Numbered from the stretch's first letter, positions 21,045 through 32,988 are shown. The stretch: DNA of 64,000 nt from Dactylellina haptotyla (GCA_031310005.1 CM062380.1:1550001-1614000), one strand, 5' to 3'. Numbers and translations are program-made. The notes: generated from the sequence alone by a model not told the origin.

Positions 21045-23664
21045 ATGCCTTACACCGACTTGGACTGGAAGGCCATCAACACGATCCGTGTTTTGGCTGT
21101 ACGTGTTTCTCCCCTCAGATGCCCCTCCCCCTCCCCCACCTGCCCCTCCCAACACTTCTGGTACCCCACCATACCATTCGCCCGCCTTCACAACATCCTG
21201 AGAACTTCAGGACAGAAGCGGGAGAACGGGAAACACCGTGACCCGTGTGTTTTTGTGTGCAATTGTGTTAACGGTGATTGCAGGTCGATGCTACCTCGGC
21301 TGCCAACAGCGGGCATCCAGGTGCCCCAATGGGCCTGGCTCCCGCCGCCCATGTCGTCTTCCAGAAGTTCATGACCTTCAACCCAAAGAACCCCAAGTTC
21401 CTGAACAGGGATCGATTCGTCCTCTCGTAAGTACTCGAGCTCCCAATCGACCTGCCTACCCTCGAACTAGCTATTCCGATGCTCTCCGGATTACTACGTG
21501 GGGGTGGTGTCGATCCACCCTTCTGATAGCATCATCATCACTAACCCGCCGCCTGCAGCAACGGTCACGGTTGCATGCTGCACTACGCTCTGCTCCACTT
21601 GTACGGCTACGACCTTTCCATCGATGACCTCAAGAACTTCAGAGTACGTTTTCTGTTGCTACTTCTAACCTAAATTTGATCGGTGCTAAATATTCCTGTA
21701 GCAAGTTGGCAGCAAGACCCCGGGTCACCCAGAGGCCCACGATACCCCGGGAATCGAAGTCACCACCGGCCCTCTCGGTCAGGGTGTCAGCAATGCCGTC
21801 GGTATTGCCATCGCCCAGGCCCAGGCCGGAGCCACCTTCAACAAGCCCGGCTTCGACCTCCTCAACAGCCACACATACGTCTTCGTCGGTGATGGTTGTT
21901 TGCAGGAAGGTGTCGCCTCCGAGGCCGCCTCCCTAGCTGGCCATCTCCAGCTCGGAAACCTCATCGTCATCTACGATGACAACCACATTACCATCGACGG
22001 TAACACTAACGTCTCCTTCACCGAAGATGTCCTCGCCCGCTTCGAGGCCTACGGCTGGCACACACAGTGGGTCAAGGACGGCAACGAGGGTCTCGACGAC
22101 CTCGAGAAGGCCATTGAGGTCGCTAAGTCCGTCAAGAACAAGCCTTCCATCATCAAGCTCACCACTATCATCGGCTACGGCTCCCTCCAGCAGGGCACCC
22201 ATGGCGTTCACGGCAGCCCCCTCAAGGCCGACGACGCCAAGCAGGTCAAGGAGAGATTCGGCTTCGACCCCTCCAAGTTCTTCGATGTCAGCCCAGAGGT
22301 TTACGACTTCTACAAGAAAACTGCTGACAAGGGAGCCGCCGCCGAGGCCGAATGGAATGCTCTCTTTGAGAAATACAAGGGAAGCTTCTCCACTGAAGCC
22401 TCAGAGATCCTCCGACGGTACGAGAAGAGACTCCCAGAGGGATGGCAAAACAACCTCCCCGTCTACAGCTCCACCGACGGCGCCGTCGCTTCCCGTAAGC
22501 TTTCCGAGACAGTCCTCGCCAAGGTCATTAACACCCTTCCCGAGCTCCTCGGTGGCTCTGCCGATTTAACCGGCTCCAATTTGACCATCTGGAAGGGTGC
22601 TGTCGACTTCCAGCCCCCAGATTCCAAGATTGGAGACTACACCGGCCGATACATCCGCTACGGTGTTCGAGAACACGGTATGGGTGCCATCATGAACGGT
22701 ATCTCCGCCTACGGCCTCCACATCCCATACGCTGGTACCTTTTTGAACTTTGTCTCCTACGCTGCCGGTGCCGTTCGTCTGTCCGCGCTCTCCCAGCACC
22801 AGGTCATCTGGGGTAAGTTCCTTCCATTTGTACTCAAATGATAGCACGTTTACTAACGAATGCCATAGTTGCCACCCACGACTCCATCGGTCTCGGAGAG
22901 GACGGCCCAACCCATCAGCCAATCGAAACCGTCGCTCACTTGCGCGCCATCCCCAACCTGCAGCTCTGGCGTCCAGCTGATGGTAACGAGGTGTGTATAG
23001 ATATCCCTCCCTTTTTATATGTATCATAACCAATCTAACGAGAACTATAGTGTTCCGCCGCCTACTACGTCGCCCTCACCAGCCACCATACTCCATCCGT
23101 CCTCTGCTTGAGCAGACAAAACCTCCCACAACTCGAGAACAGCACGATAGAGCATGCCATGAAGGGTGGCTACGTCGTCCACGAGGACTCCGAAGCCGCC
23201 GTCACCATTGTTAGCACAGGTTCCGAAGTCGGCATCTGCGTTGACGCGATCAAGACTCTCGCCGCGGAGGGCATCAAGGCCCGTGTCGCTTCCCTGCCAT
23301 GCTGGGAAGTCTTTGACTCCCAGAGCCAGGACTACAAGCTCTCTGTTCTTCCAGACGGTGTTCCAATCTTGTCCGTTGAGGTTTACAGCACCCTTGGGTA
23401 TGTTTCCTTCCAGTCAAATTATTTTCTATATCCCTGAAGTAAAGATCGCAATCGCTAATATATTCGTACAGATGGGAGAAGTACTCTCACGAACAGTTCG
23501 GCCTCAACCGATTCGGCGCTTCGGGTCCGTATAAGGATATCTACAAGAAGTTCGAGTTCACACCTGAAGGTATCGCGAAGAGGGCCAAGGCTACCATTGA
23601 CTTCTGGAAGGACATCAAGCCAATCAGGTCACCATTGAAGAGAGCGTTTACTCAATTGATATAA
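21045..23664 (+). CDS. Transketolase
   Basis: Seven exons (21045-21098, 21284-21426, 21559-21643, 21702-22812, 22869-22990, 23051-23397, 23472-23664) join in frame to 684 residues, the usual fungal length. The enzyme moves two-carbon ketol units between sugar phosphates in the non-oxidative pentose phosphate pathway, using thiamine diphosphate and a divalent metal in the cytosol. Visible motifs: an N-terminal SGHPGAPMG box, the ThDP/metal motif GDGCLQEG followed by IYDDNHI, the GSADLTGSN segment, the REHGMG catalytic glutamate region, and [16 protein letters not shown] in exon 5. The C-terminal third includes the transketolase C-domain with VSTGSEVG. The start has a good context (CACAATGCC) and a TATA box about 110 bases upstream. 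The first intron is 185 bases, long for this window. No other reading fits. Confidence 0.97.
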
Positions 23665-24620
23665 GTACGCTCTTTTTGTTGTTTCTTCGGCAGCTGTTTC
23701 TTTCTCTCTCTCTTTTTCCTTTGGGAGATAGCTGAGACCTATGGTGTGACCTCGATACGGGGACCGCGGGTTGGGATTTTACCTCTGTTCATTTTTGGAT
23801 AGTAGCTTAGGAGAATGCAAAAGCAATATTTTTGATCACATTTTTCGGGCAATAAAGGGTTCTTATATATGAGATTGTAGTAATCGGTTAGGTCAGCGAA
23901 TGAGACCTCACTCTAGCTGTGAATGACGACGTGACTTGCATTATTTACCAGGCTCTACGACAACGCATTTGTCGTATTGGGGAAACTCACGATACAATGT
24001 CGTGGGCGAGCTTTATGATAGTTAGGGAATATCAAAGATCCACAGATACATTCGAGATACGCGGATTATAATTGTTCAGCGATACCAATCAGTGGGGAAT
24101 ACCGAATGCGACAAATCCCCTGCTGAAATGAAAAATGTCAACGTTCGAGGCTCGAGGAGCGAGAAGAGTTTTGAACGATCAAGATACACATTTATAACGT
24201 CTAATAATAGTGAGAGTAAATAAACCTTATGCTACTTTAGCCAGGAGACCATATTACACAACGCTCTCTAGATTCTAAAATCAATAGCTTCGTTCTTGTC
24301 GAATGCAACCAGAGTGTCTAGCAAGTGAGGCTCTTACAAATTCACGGATGTGTTGCCTATCCTACATCACGTGCGGACTCCCCGTTTGTCGTTGACTGTG
24401 CTTTCTCAAAGGAGACTAGCGCCCTCTTCCCACTCCACCACCAAGAAACACCATATCGAAATCGAAATTCGTGCCGAAACCTCGAATAATTTTTTTTCAA
24501 CCCATCAATCTTCAAAAGCTAAACGCAGGATATCCACCTCTTTGCGTCCACCATCACCATCATCATCCTATACCAATAACCGTCTACCCGACTCCTTTCC
24601 CCTCACATCAAAAATCCGCA
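23665..24620. other. Spacer between transketolase and eL22
   Basis: This holds the transketolase 3' flank and the ribosomal-protein promoter. A C/T- and CAC-rich stretch just before 24621 resembles ribosomal-protein leaders. No gene seen. Confidence 0.55.
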
Positions 24621-25425
24621 ATGGCTCCAGCAACCGTACGTATACACGCACCATCAACGAATGGCATATAGCAGCGGGAGGAGAATCAAACATCGGACCG
24701 CTTTGCTGGCGCTTGAAATTTCGTATTCAAAGGCTGTGTGTGCATAGTATATTATATTATATACACATGGCTTTTTTTATTTCAAAGCATAATTCAGTAG
24801 GCTAAGATGTTGTATTTGGGAAATATAGAAGACCGCAAAAGGCAAGCAGGCCAAGGTGTCCAAGAAGGTATGTTGACTCTCTCTATACTTATAACTATAA
24901 CTGTCACCCCACCTTTGTATACATTTTATATGGAGTGCGGGATAAGTTACTGGAGGAGGTATATTAACATATGTAATTTGTAGTTCGTCATCAACGCCTC
25001 GCAACCCGCCTCCGACAAGATCTTTGACGTCTCCGCCTTCGAGAAGTTCCTCCACGACAAGATCAAGGTCGAGGGACGCGTCGGTAACCTCGGCGATGTC
25101 ATCCAGATCTCCACCGAGGGAGAAGGAAAGGTCGTCGTTGTCGCTCACCAGGAGTTCTCCGGTAGATACTTGAAGTATCTGTATGTCTACCAGCCCCACC
25201 TTATATTTATCCCCCTCGGTGTACATTACATGTACACTTGAAGTGGAGAAACGTGTGAAAGAAAGAACAGATTGCTAATTAAAAATACGTGAATACAGTA
25301 CCAAGAAGTTCCTCAAGAAGAACCAGCTCCGCGACTGGCTCCGTGTCGTCTCGACTAGCAAGGGTGTCTACGAGTTGCGATTCTACAACGTCGTTAACGA
25401 TGCTGATGAAGATGATGATGAGTAA
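24621..25425 (+). CDS. RPL22: 60S ribosomal protein eL22
   Basis: Four exons (24621-24635, 24829-24867, 24984-25180, 25299-25425) give 125 residues, the normal length of fungal eL22. The first exon encodes only MAPAT, a pattern common in fungal ribosomal-protein genes. The protein begins with a lysine-rich basic segment ([13 protein letters not shown]), continues with the compact eL22 fold ([13 protein letters not shown], then [18 protein letters not shown] and [19 protein letters not shown]), and ends in the acidic DADEDDDE tail typical of this protein. It is a structural component of the cytosolic large subunit. The 193-base first intron may carry regulatory sequence, as in other ribosomal-protein genes; I see no snoRNA box motifs in it. 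Confidence 0.96.
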
Positions 25426-28400
25426 ATTATACGTAAAAATATAATTTTTAATGTATAATTTTTTCTCTTTTTCCTATGTTTTATGTTTTTCATGACTTGA
25501 GGAGAGGGTTTGAAGGGTGGCCTTTTCAGGCTCGGGTGCTGGCTATGATGGTTTTAATTGTAGTCTGTGCTTGGGGATTTGAGTGGCTTTGTACATATAT
25601 ATGCATTACATATACTGAGGATGGGAGCATGATAGAACTGGGAGGGTTTGCTCGCAGACTCCCGGGATATCTATTCACATGAATTTGGTTTTCATATAGT
25701 TGATTATCTGCCCTAAGTGATGTGATATGTGGTTTTAGATTGTTAGGATTTGGCTTGAGGCTCACGGAAGGCTATATCGCGCGGGGTAGGGTTTCAAGAT
25801 GTACGTCCTGTCGCCATTGTTGGGCATTTCTATAATTCTCGGACGAGAGACACACGCCGCAACATGAGTTCAAAGAAGCCGACCCGCGTAGCTAAATGTA
25901 TAGCAGAAGGCCGTCTTGACTACGAAACTGGAGCCAACAACGCAGACCCTCAGGCCGCAGAGGCTAGAACATCTCGAGCGATACTTCTTGTGTATGTTGG
26001 AAAAACTGCGAAAGCCCGCATTTAGAAAGACCCCTCCTCGCAACTGGAGCAATGTCGCAACCGCCCAAACCTGCAGCACCGCACAGAGGCAGCCAGGGCA
26101 TGCTCAGATGCACGAGCAGGGGTGGTTTGTTCGACGGCGCTTAAACCGGTCTCCACTTCCAAAATGCAACACCTTGTTCCCTTTATTCTAGGCCAAGCTG
26201 TTTTCTTAGCTCAGGTCCATCCAACCTTTTTCTGTACCAGAAAAACGGCTTACAAGAAAAGAGTCAAGAAAAAGGAATGTGGTTTTTGGTATCTTTGAAC
26301 CTTTGGCGCCCATCGTGCATAAGCCTTCCGTGCTAGACAGACGCCCACCAGAGCGGCCGCTGCATACGTGGGCTGTGTCTTTACCAATGCATTTCCTACT
26401 GACGGTCCCTTTTCGTGGTTTTTCCAGTTCGGGGTAAAGTTTGAAGATGCCGTCTGTAAGTATCTAAACGACCTAGCCTTATTTCTCTGCGCGCCGATAT
26501 GCAGACTTTCTTTATGAGTCTATCAGAACAGAATGCGCTACATGGAGGAAACCACCTTTTCCCGGCTGGATATACTCGGGAGAAACTCTCTGAGGATTCC
26601 TTTGGCAGCGCATGGTCTTCGAGAAGATAAATAACATTTTCTCCCTGGAAGTTCCTTGAAGGTTTTTCTTTGCTGTGCCGTCCCTCCACTCTTTCCTCTA
26701 TCACCCCCCCTTCGTAGGAATAAAGTAGACCTGGTTGGTACCTTACAAGCGGATATTTTTGGATCATAGGTGCAAGTTGCAGCAGCGAGCAGCACCAACA
26801 TCAATATTACGAAACGTGATCACCCACACCCACCCACTCACACATCACTTGCTGTCACCTCTGCATAGGAACCCGTCTCTTCAGCTGGTTAGTCCATCTC
26901 GTATGCCCTTACCTTTCTTTGGCAATTGGTCGAAACTATCGACATTCGAGACATTCGGTTCCCAAGAGGCCGGTTGTTGGATTCGATCACAACGGGTAGC
27001 AACACACCCACCTTTTTGTGCGAACTGAAACGTAGCTCTCTGAGGGCTAGTCCCACTCCAGGTGGATTACCTTATTCGTGGACAAGTCCCGTGAGCTGGG
27101 CTCACCTACACACTTGACGTCCTAACCTAGCCGATTTACAACATCTTCGGATTATATGCTAAGAATAACCTTTCTTTTTCTTCATTATATAGCACTCGCG
27201 CCCTTCTCCAACCGACCTGCCGGATACCTCACCCCCCATTTCAAGTCTCTTGCAGCCCAGGTCTCCCGTTTTACTTTTTTTCACTTTCTTTTCTTTTCTT
27301 ATATTAAACTACCTCTCTTCCTCTTCCTCGGGCGCAGTTTCGAAACGACACTAAAGCTATTCTGCCATCTTCCATCAAATCAGATAATTTCACATCTTTG
27401 TTCATGCACGAAGGTTCGATGCAAGTCGACACGGGCTTTTAGCGCAGAGACGTATCCACGGACTTGCATCTCCTCTTAGCGCCAGGCCCATCGGGACGGG
27501 TTGACACTTTATCTCTCTCCTCTTTCGTCCCCTGGTGGGGTTCCTACACCGTATAGGGGTGGTTCCCTGAAGCCTTTTCAATGAAATGCGGCTTTTGAAC
27601 GATATGTAAGTGCTTATTCGATACTTTTATTTACGAAGGAAATTGGCCCCACTGGCTCGAATATCCGTCTCCTTCGTCACCCCCAGCCACTTGCATCTCT
27701 TCATTCCTTTTCGCCTTCAGGCCTTTTCGTCCCATAATCCCGCATACTGGAGCTCCTCGAATGGGAAGTGAAAGTCTACGGCGTTTCGAATAGAGCCGAG
27801 CCACCTGGTGGAATCCGAACTCGCAAGATCTCATCGTGAGATCTCAGGGCTTTGATTCTGCCTTACATTATGCTACGAGAGTGGCATTGGAATAAGTTTA
27901 TCAAATCTTTTTCACTTTCAACAGGGCTAGGGCAACCTGTGCCGGATATCCCCTACTACTCCCGTATTTTTATTTCTATATCTGATGCTTTACAAGAGCT
28001 TCTTTCTGAGATGCCTCCACAATGTCAAAGATCTATGGCCATTTCTCACGTATTTTCACTACAAGCCATCAATGCAAGAACAAGGCACTGCAGAAAACTC
28101 TCGATATAGGTGCACCGAATGCACTGGAATGAGCCTTTACCCCCCCTTCTCGTTATCCCTTGTCACCCATACCGGTATACCCCTGAGCTATATCACCCAT
28201 GGCAATTCTTGTGCCACGTTCCCAGGTACCTAGCGTCCGGGATCCTTTAGGCCCCGTGTAGGATAGTGCGCGGGCGGTTCTCGAATGGGTGTGTCCTCCC
28301 GTGCATTTTGAGAAAAAGAGGCTATATTTATACAATGATATTTGGTCTGCGTTCGGTTCTTCTCGCATATCTGCATGCACGTACACAAGGGGTTTCTTTT

Positions 28401-29656
28401 TCCTCTGCTCGTTCCTTCAATAAAAGCGGAGGCGTTCACGATGCAAGGCAGGGTTTCGCGAGGTCTTCTGCTCCTTCCTTGTGAAGAGAATCTGCAAGGA
28501 CGATGATCTGAGCTCACCCATGATGGGTCTTTGCTTTTTTATTGTTGAAGTTTCTCCCCCCTCCTCTGGTTTGTACCGACGGATGGATATCAAAGTGCAT
28601 TGCGTGGTATCTATTCAGTTTTCCAAATCATCCGAGGTGTCTTTCAGGTAGACGCTCTAGCATCGCTTTCGCGGACCCCGCCTCGATTTTCATGAATTCT
28701 ACCATGCATCGGTTGGGGAAGCTGTGTCTACTGGTACCATGAGACCCTCGGAATACTTCTTTCGATCCGTTGAATACCAGAGGCTCCAGCGGTGGGCCTG
28801 GCGGACGCTATTCCTTTTCCAATTGCTGCACTCCGTTCGCGCTCTTTTTGTCACCTGTTCCAGGGAAAATTCAAATCATATGCTATTGTCTCCTCACAGC
28901 CTATTTTTTCTGTTCGGTGCCGCTTTTACCCCCCATGGGCTACTTTGAACGTCTACAGGCTTAGAAGTCTAGACGAGAGGGGCGAGCACTCACAATGAGG
29001 CTCACAATGAAACACTTTACCGGGTCCGTGTCCGCGCACAGCTAGCGGGAAGCTAAGGCGCCCTTGGTGTCTCTCTCTCACAAAGGAGTGGGATATCACA
29101 TTTTCCCGCACATGATGCTCCAATGAGCCTGTTTTTCTTGCTGTTTCCCTCCCGCTCGATCGTGATCTGTGTATTCGCGGTTGCTCCTTGTCTTACGGCT
29201 TAGTCCACCGTCGATCCCCAACTAGTACCCAGGTGTTCGAATTCATGCGGCTGGGCCAAGTTGTTGCATTTTGGAAGATTTGGAAGATTGGAACCTATAT
29301 AAACCCAACAGAGACACTCATGCTAACAACCTTCGATTCCGTGTCTCGCGATAGTTCCAACAATACTCGTACTCTTCTATTTGTTGAAATGAGGACGGTT
29401 ATATTATAGTGTCTCCTTTACTTCATACCTCGCTTCATTTCGATAGCGTCTGGTTTACGAGACAATTATATCTTTATGCTTTTCCGCTATTAAAATAGCT
29501 GTTACCACTTTACCTCAAATCTACACATACTTGGATACTCCAGCAACCAAAGCTACCCACCGGATACTTTATAGCCAGTATTATCTACGGCGTAAATAAA
29601 CACATTTACCATATCACAAAGTACACCGTGCATTAAAATTCGAAAAGATCTCGCAT
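25426..29656. other. 4.2 kb gene-free spacer
   Basis: This is one of the longest gene-free stretches. Unlike the AT-rich pockets it has normal base composition, long pyrimidine-rich stretches (for example 27160-27320, T/C runs) and several intron-like signals. A 53-codon frame with ATG at 25864 (MSSKKPTRVAKCIAEGR...) is open but unsupported. It could include a long leader of the 29657 gene or a non-coding transcript. Nothing in it is identifiable as a protein gene. Confidence 0.4.
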
Positions 29657-30781
29657 ATGGGACCGTCTCAATCACGAGAACAGCGACGTCTCCAGCGAAA
29701 ACACCGCCATCAACGCAACCAGCGAATCCAAGAACGAGAGGTAGTAGAGGCAGAAGAACAAGAAAGAGAAGAACATACCCATCAGGAAGAAGAGGAAGAA
29801 GAAGCCCCACCACCCCCATCTCCTAGTCCCCAGCCCCAAATGTCATCCTACCACTCGGAGTCCTCCTCCACTCCTTACGGGTACTCCCCAACCGCACCCG
29901 CCCCCCGTCGAACCTCCAGCTCTCGCCGTACCTCCCGTCTCTCAGACCACTACCGCCAGTCCAGCCATACCCCCCGAGGAGGCGGAGGGGGAGGAAGAGA
30001 TAGCAGAGCAACGGGTGGGAGGGATAGTAGAGCAGCAGCCTGCTATGAAGGAATCGACACGCCGACGTTGACGACAGCGCTAGCCTACACGTCCAACCGG
30101 CTCCTGGCGAAGACGAAATCACACCACACCTTTGTCGTCACGGGCGACATCCTCTTCTCGCTCTTCTTCCGGTCGAAGCCTATGACCGGCAGCGTCTCGA
30201 TCATTCAGACGTCCCCGCTGACGGCTAAGCAGAAGGATGCGCTTATATCCGCGGTACTCCGCGCGGCAGAGAAGTACGGGATCGCCCGCGAGGACTGGAT
30301 GAATAATTCTGCGGAGGTGGATATGCGCACCGTGGTGGGGATGGGGAAGGGGGAGGTGGATGAGGTTATCGCGTGGAGCTTGGGGCAGAAGGAGATTGTG
30401 TTTAGCGGGGATGGGATGACGCTTTTGGCTGTGGATTTCGTGTATGAATTTAGGCGGATGTTGCACGTTCTGACGAGAGCGCTGGAAGGGGGAGGGGGTG
30501 GGGAGGATGAGGAAGGGGAGACGGTGGATCTGGATGATGTTGTGGAGTTGGTGCGGCGGCTTGTGACGGTTGAGGGGAGAGGGAGGAGTTTGCGGAGGGG
30601 GGTGGTGGAGGGCAGGTATCAGAGGTTGGTGTTTTCGGATTACGCGTGGATGATGGTCGGGAGGGAGTATGAGAGACGGTTTGGAGAAAAGGGACTTAAG
30701 GAAGATGATGAGGAGAGTGATGATGAGGATGAGGGTGATAGAGTGGGGGATAGCACGAGTGTTTGGACTGATTGCAGCTAA
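29657..30781 (+). CDS. Conserved fungal-type protein, possible degenerate nucleotidyltransferase fold
   Basis: A single exon of 374 codons from a true ATG. Residues 1-125 are low complexity: Arg/Gln/Glu-rich, then a Pro/Ser stretch and poly-Gly (GGGGGGRDSR), probably disordered. Residues 128-345 are a folded unit with clear coding character: helix-rich start (IDTPTLTTALAY), a strand-like segment ending in FVVTGDILFSLFF with RSKPMTGSVSII, a DWMNN box near 213, then EIVFSGDGMTLLAVDF with a long helix, and DLDDVVELVRRL. The order and spacing recall fungal nucleotidyltransferase-fold proteins with GG/GS, then R-x-T-x-D(I/V)D, DW(F/M)NN and 'VF..GLTLLA' blocks. Here the acidic D-x-D is replaced by GSVSI, so it would be a pseudo-enzyme. 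This fold assignment is inference from memory of the pattern and is uncertain. The extreme C-terminus is acidic. Confidence 0.6.
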   Translation: MGPSQSREQRRLQRKHRHQRNQRIQEREVVEAEEQEREEHTHQEEEEEEAPPPPSPSPQPQMSSYHSESSSTPYGYSPTAPAPRRTSSSRRTSRLSDHYRQSSHTPRGGGGGGRDSRATGGRDSRAAACYEGIDTPTLTTALAYTSNRLLAKTKSHHTFVVTGDILFSLFFRSKPMTGSVSIIQTSPLTAKQKDALISAVLRAAEKYGIAREDWMNNSAEVDMRTVVGMGKGEVDEVIAWSLGQKEIVFSGDGMTLLAVDFVYEFRRMLHVLTRALEGGGGGEDEEGETVDLDDVVELVRRLVTVEGRGRSLRRGVVEGRYQRLVFSDYAWMMVGREYERRFGEKGLKEDDEESDDEDEGDRVGDSTSVWTDCS

Positions 30782-31088
30782 TCACCCTCGAGAATACTGA
30801 TATTAGACGCGGGCGATTTAGATTTGACATGCGAGCTACGAATTTCTTTTACGACTCTCTTAATCTTCTGGTATCATTGTATTGGTTTTGTTCATACATT
30901 GTTCTGTCTGTCTGTCTGTTTGTTTGTCTTGTGGTTTTGCGGTTGAGCGAGCATGGTCTGAAGTATCATCATCATCCTTGAAGCATTTGGCGGATACATC
31001 TTTGCAAGCTTTTGTTGTGGCGGCTGTTTCTGCTTATTTGTTGCAATTCCCCATACATTACATCTATATAACGACCAATATAAACAAT

Positions 31089-31856
31089 CAAATTGTGCGC
31101 CCGCCGGGTGCCTGCCAAGTTCTCGTATAGTGTAAAACGCCGTACCTGCTATATTTAATTGTATCTGTGCGCATCCTCGTCATCTGCGAGGCTGCGGAGG
31201 GGCTGTCGTCATCGCGGGCAGGGTGGTTGCGTTGTGGTGTTGCCTTTCGATCGAGGGCATTAGCCACAGCTGTCGTGCGACCCTGCGCCACAAAAACCGC
31301 CACAGCAGCGGCGATCTGTTTCGTCAAGACGTTGGCGATCTGCCGATGAATGAAGACATTGGCAACGTGATGCTTCGTTTCTAGATTTCTGATGTCGTCT
31401 CCCCTCGCCGAAACCTGCGTCAATCTGTAGAGTCCGCTGCTAACGGCTGGCGCCGGGAGGCTCCTCTCGAACCCTGGAACAACTGGCCAAGTCGCGAATT
31501 GTCAGGTCAGGTCATGTCAGGTTTCTCTGGCTTGGAACTGGCGAAAGAGGCAAGTTCCGAGCTTTCCGGCTGGGCAGAGGGTTGAGCTCCGGCCCAGTTC
31601 GCAATCGACTAATCATACCAGCAATCGGTGCTGTCACTGTGCTATCGATAAAATGAGCCTTGGAAAAGGCAGGGTCACAAAAATAGTAATATTGACTGTC
31701 CTGTGCTACGGCTGCTGAGAAAATCCGGGAGGTACTTACGTAGGCAAAAGTATCCAGCAGCTTCTGGTCCCCTCTCAGGCCTTGTTGACCTGATTTGATC
31801 TTGACATTTCGTGCGTTCGTTGTGGTCAGCGAACCCATGTCCGTCCCTTGTCCCAT
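31089..31856 (-). other. Possible small split gene, unrecognised
   Basis: On the minus strand an ATG at 31856 opens a frame (start MGQGTDMGSL) that runs to a canonical GTAAGT donor near 31739. A downstream frame from a CAG acceptor near 31410 continues in phase 0 through an Ala- and Asp-rich stretch to a stop at 31089. The 320-base intron this implies is long for this window, and I do not recognise the product. A TGACGTCA element sits just upstream at 31867. Both halves could be chance. Confidence 0.22.
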
Positions 31857-31866
31857 GAAGCGCAGA

Positions 31867-31874
31867 TGACGTCA
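31867..31874. promoter_or_regulatory. CRE palindrome TGACGTCA
   Basis: A perfect CRE (ATF/CREB-type) octamer, 764 bases before the Pmp3-type ATG and 11 bases upstream of the possible minus-strand ATG at 31856. It shares an 11-base context (TGACGTCAAAC) with the site at 32721. Confidence 0.45.
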
Positions 31875-32460
31875 AACACAGACGGCAGCACCAGAAATTT
31901 TTCAAACATGGCCTCCCTGCGCCGGGCACAAAAAAATTATCGAAATGGGAAATTTCACAATAAATTCGCAAGCCAATCGAAATGCCCCGTCGCCGGCAGT
32001 CCTGCAGCTAGGGTACTTGGCCGTTTTGGAACTTGTTCAATGGCCGTTCTTGCAAGCCTGGTGGCTTACGTCGAAGGGTCCCATGACGACACTCCGTGAA
32101 CGTGGAACTCTCTTTTCTTTCCACACGCAAAATTAGAATTATGATGGGATGCAAACGTACGTTTCTTTAGGTAATTTCTGGGTGGCTAGTCGCTAGGTTT
32201 CTTTGCGACAGGTCTCCCCGCGCTGGAGAAAAGAAAATAATACGTAGCGTCCAAGCTGGCCAAGGTGGGCCATGCAGCCGCTACAGGTTCCAAGGTATCC
32301 CGGCGTATTATCTTGTGCTTTCTCTGAAATCGGAGATGCTGCAGGTTGATTCTGGATTCGGGTTGGCGCTGGAATTTTTTTTCTTTCATCGATAGCTGGT
32401 GACGAAAGAATATTGGCATGGCGGTATCCAAAGGTGGGACCCAGAAACGGATCAAGACTG

Positions 32461-32467
32461 TATATAA
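32461..32467 (+). promoter_or_regulatory. TATA box of the Pmp3-type gene
   Basis: TATATAA lies 170 bases before the ATG, followed by a C/T-rich leader (about 32490-32540) typical of highly expressed fungal genes. Confidence 0.55.
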
Positions 32468-32630
32468 GCCAGCTCACGACCCAGCACCGACAATCTTTTA
32501 TTTTCTCTCTTTCTTTACTATCTTCATTCTTATCGATCTCCAATCATAAACACATTCGCAAACCAAACAAACCTCAAACTATATCTACTAGCCAAGAACA
32601 GCTTGTACAAGCGATCAAAAATCAGCCAAC

Positions 32631-32988
32631 ATGCCTTTCACCGCCTCTGACATTTGCAAGATCATGTAAGTTGATAAAATGGAATGACCGGGTCTTTCTG
32701 CTGTTTGAAAGAAACCACGCTGACGTCAAACGATAGCATCGCCATCATCCTCCCACCGCTCGGTGTCTTCCTTGAGCGAGGATGTACTGCTGACTTCTGG
32801 ATCAACGTTCTGTTGACAATCCTCGGTTACCTACCTGGGTGAGTACTCTTTTCCCTCCATATCGTCGTTCTTCGTCAACAAGAATGCGGCGAGAGACACA
32901 GCAGTCTCCCTTGACAAACATGCCACTAACGTGAGAAATTCCACCCAATAGTATCCTCCACGCTCTATATATCATTCTCAAATATTAG
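32631..32988 (+). CDS. Pmp3/UPF0057 plasma-membrane proteolipid
   Basis: Three exons (32631-32665, 32737-32838, 32952-32988) encode 57 residues, the usual size. The protein is MPFTASDICK followed by two hydrophobic helices (about 11-24 and 32-55) joined by an ERG-C-TADFWIN loop, with the family signature PPLGVFLERGC and a C-terminal GYLPG...HALYIILKY segment. Pmp3 proteolipids sit in the plasma membrane and limit cation leakage; loss of the yeast protein causes salt sensitivity through membrane hyperpolarisation. Both introns have standard donors (GTAAGT, GTGAGT). A TATA box and C/T-rich leader suggest strong expression, and two CRE octamers nearby fit stress control, though that is inference. 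Confidence 0.95.
32721..32728. promoter_or_regulatory. CRE palindrome within Pmp3 intron 1
   Basis: A perfect TGACGTCA in intron 1, eight bases before the acceptor. With the copy at 31867 it makes two perfect octamers within 0.9 kb. About one is expected by chance in 64 kb. Confidence 0.4.

Larger units (their letters stand above)
30782..32630. other. Spacer upstream of the Pmp3-type gene
   Basis: No secure gene. A possible small split gene on the minus strand (31089-31856) is listed separately. A TCTG/TTTG repeat lies at 30904-30928, and a TGACGTCA element at 31867. The final 170 bases carry a TATA box and a C/T-rich leader of the Pmp3-type gene. Confidence 0.45.

Noticed and set aside
27418-27470. 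10-base inverted repeat GATGCAAGTC/GACTTGCATC
   Set aside because: A few such pairs within 60 bases are expected by chance in 64 kb; no other support for an RNA element.
31502-31523. Tandem GTCAGGTCAG-like repeats
   Set aside because: Only a few imperfect copies; no pattern or known element.
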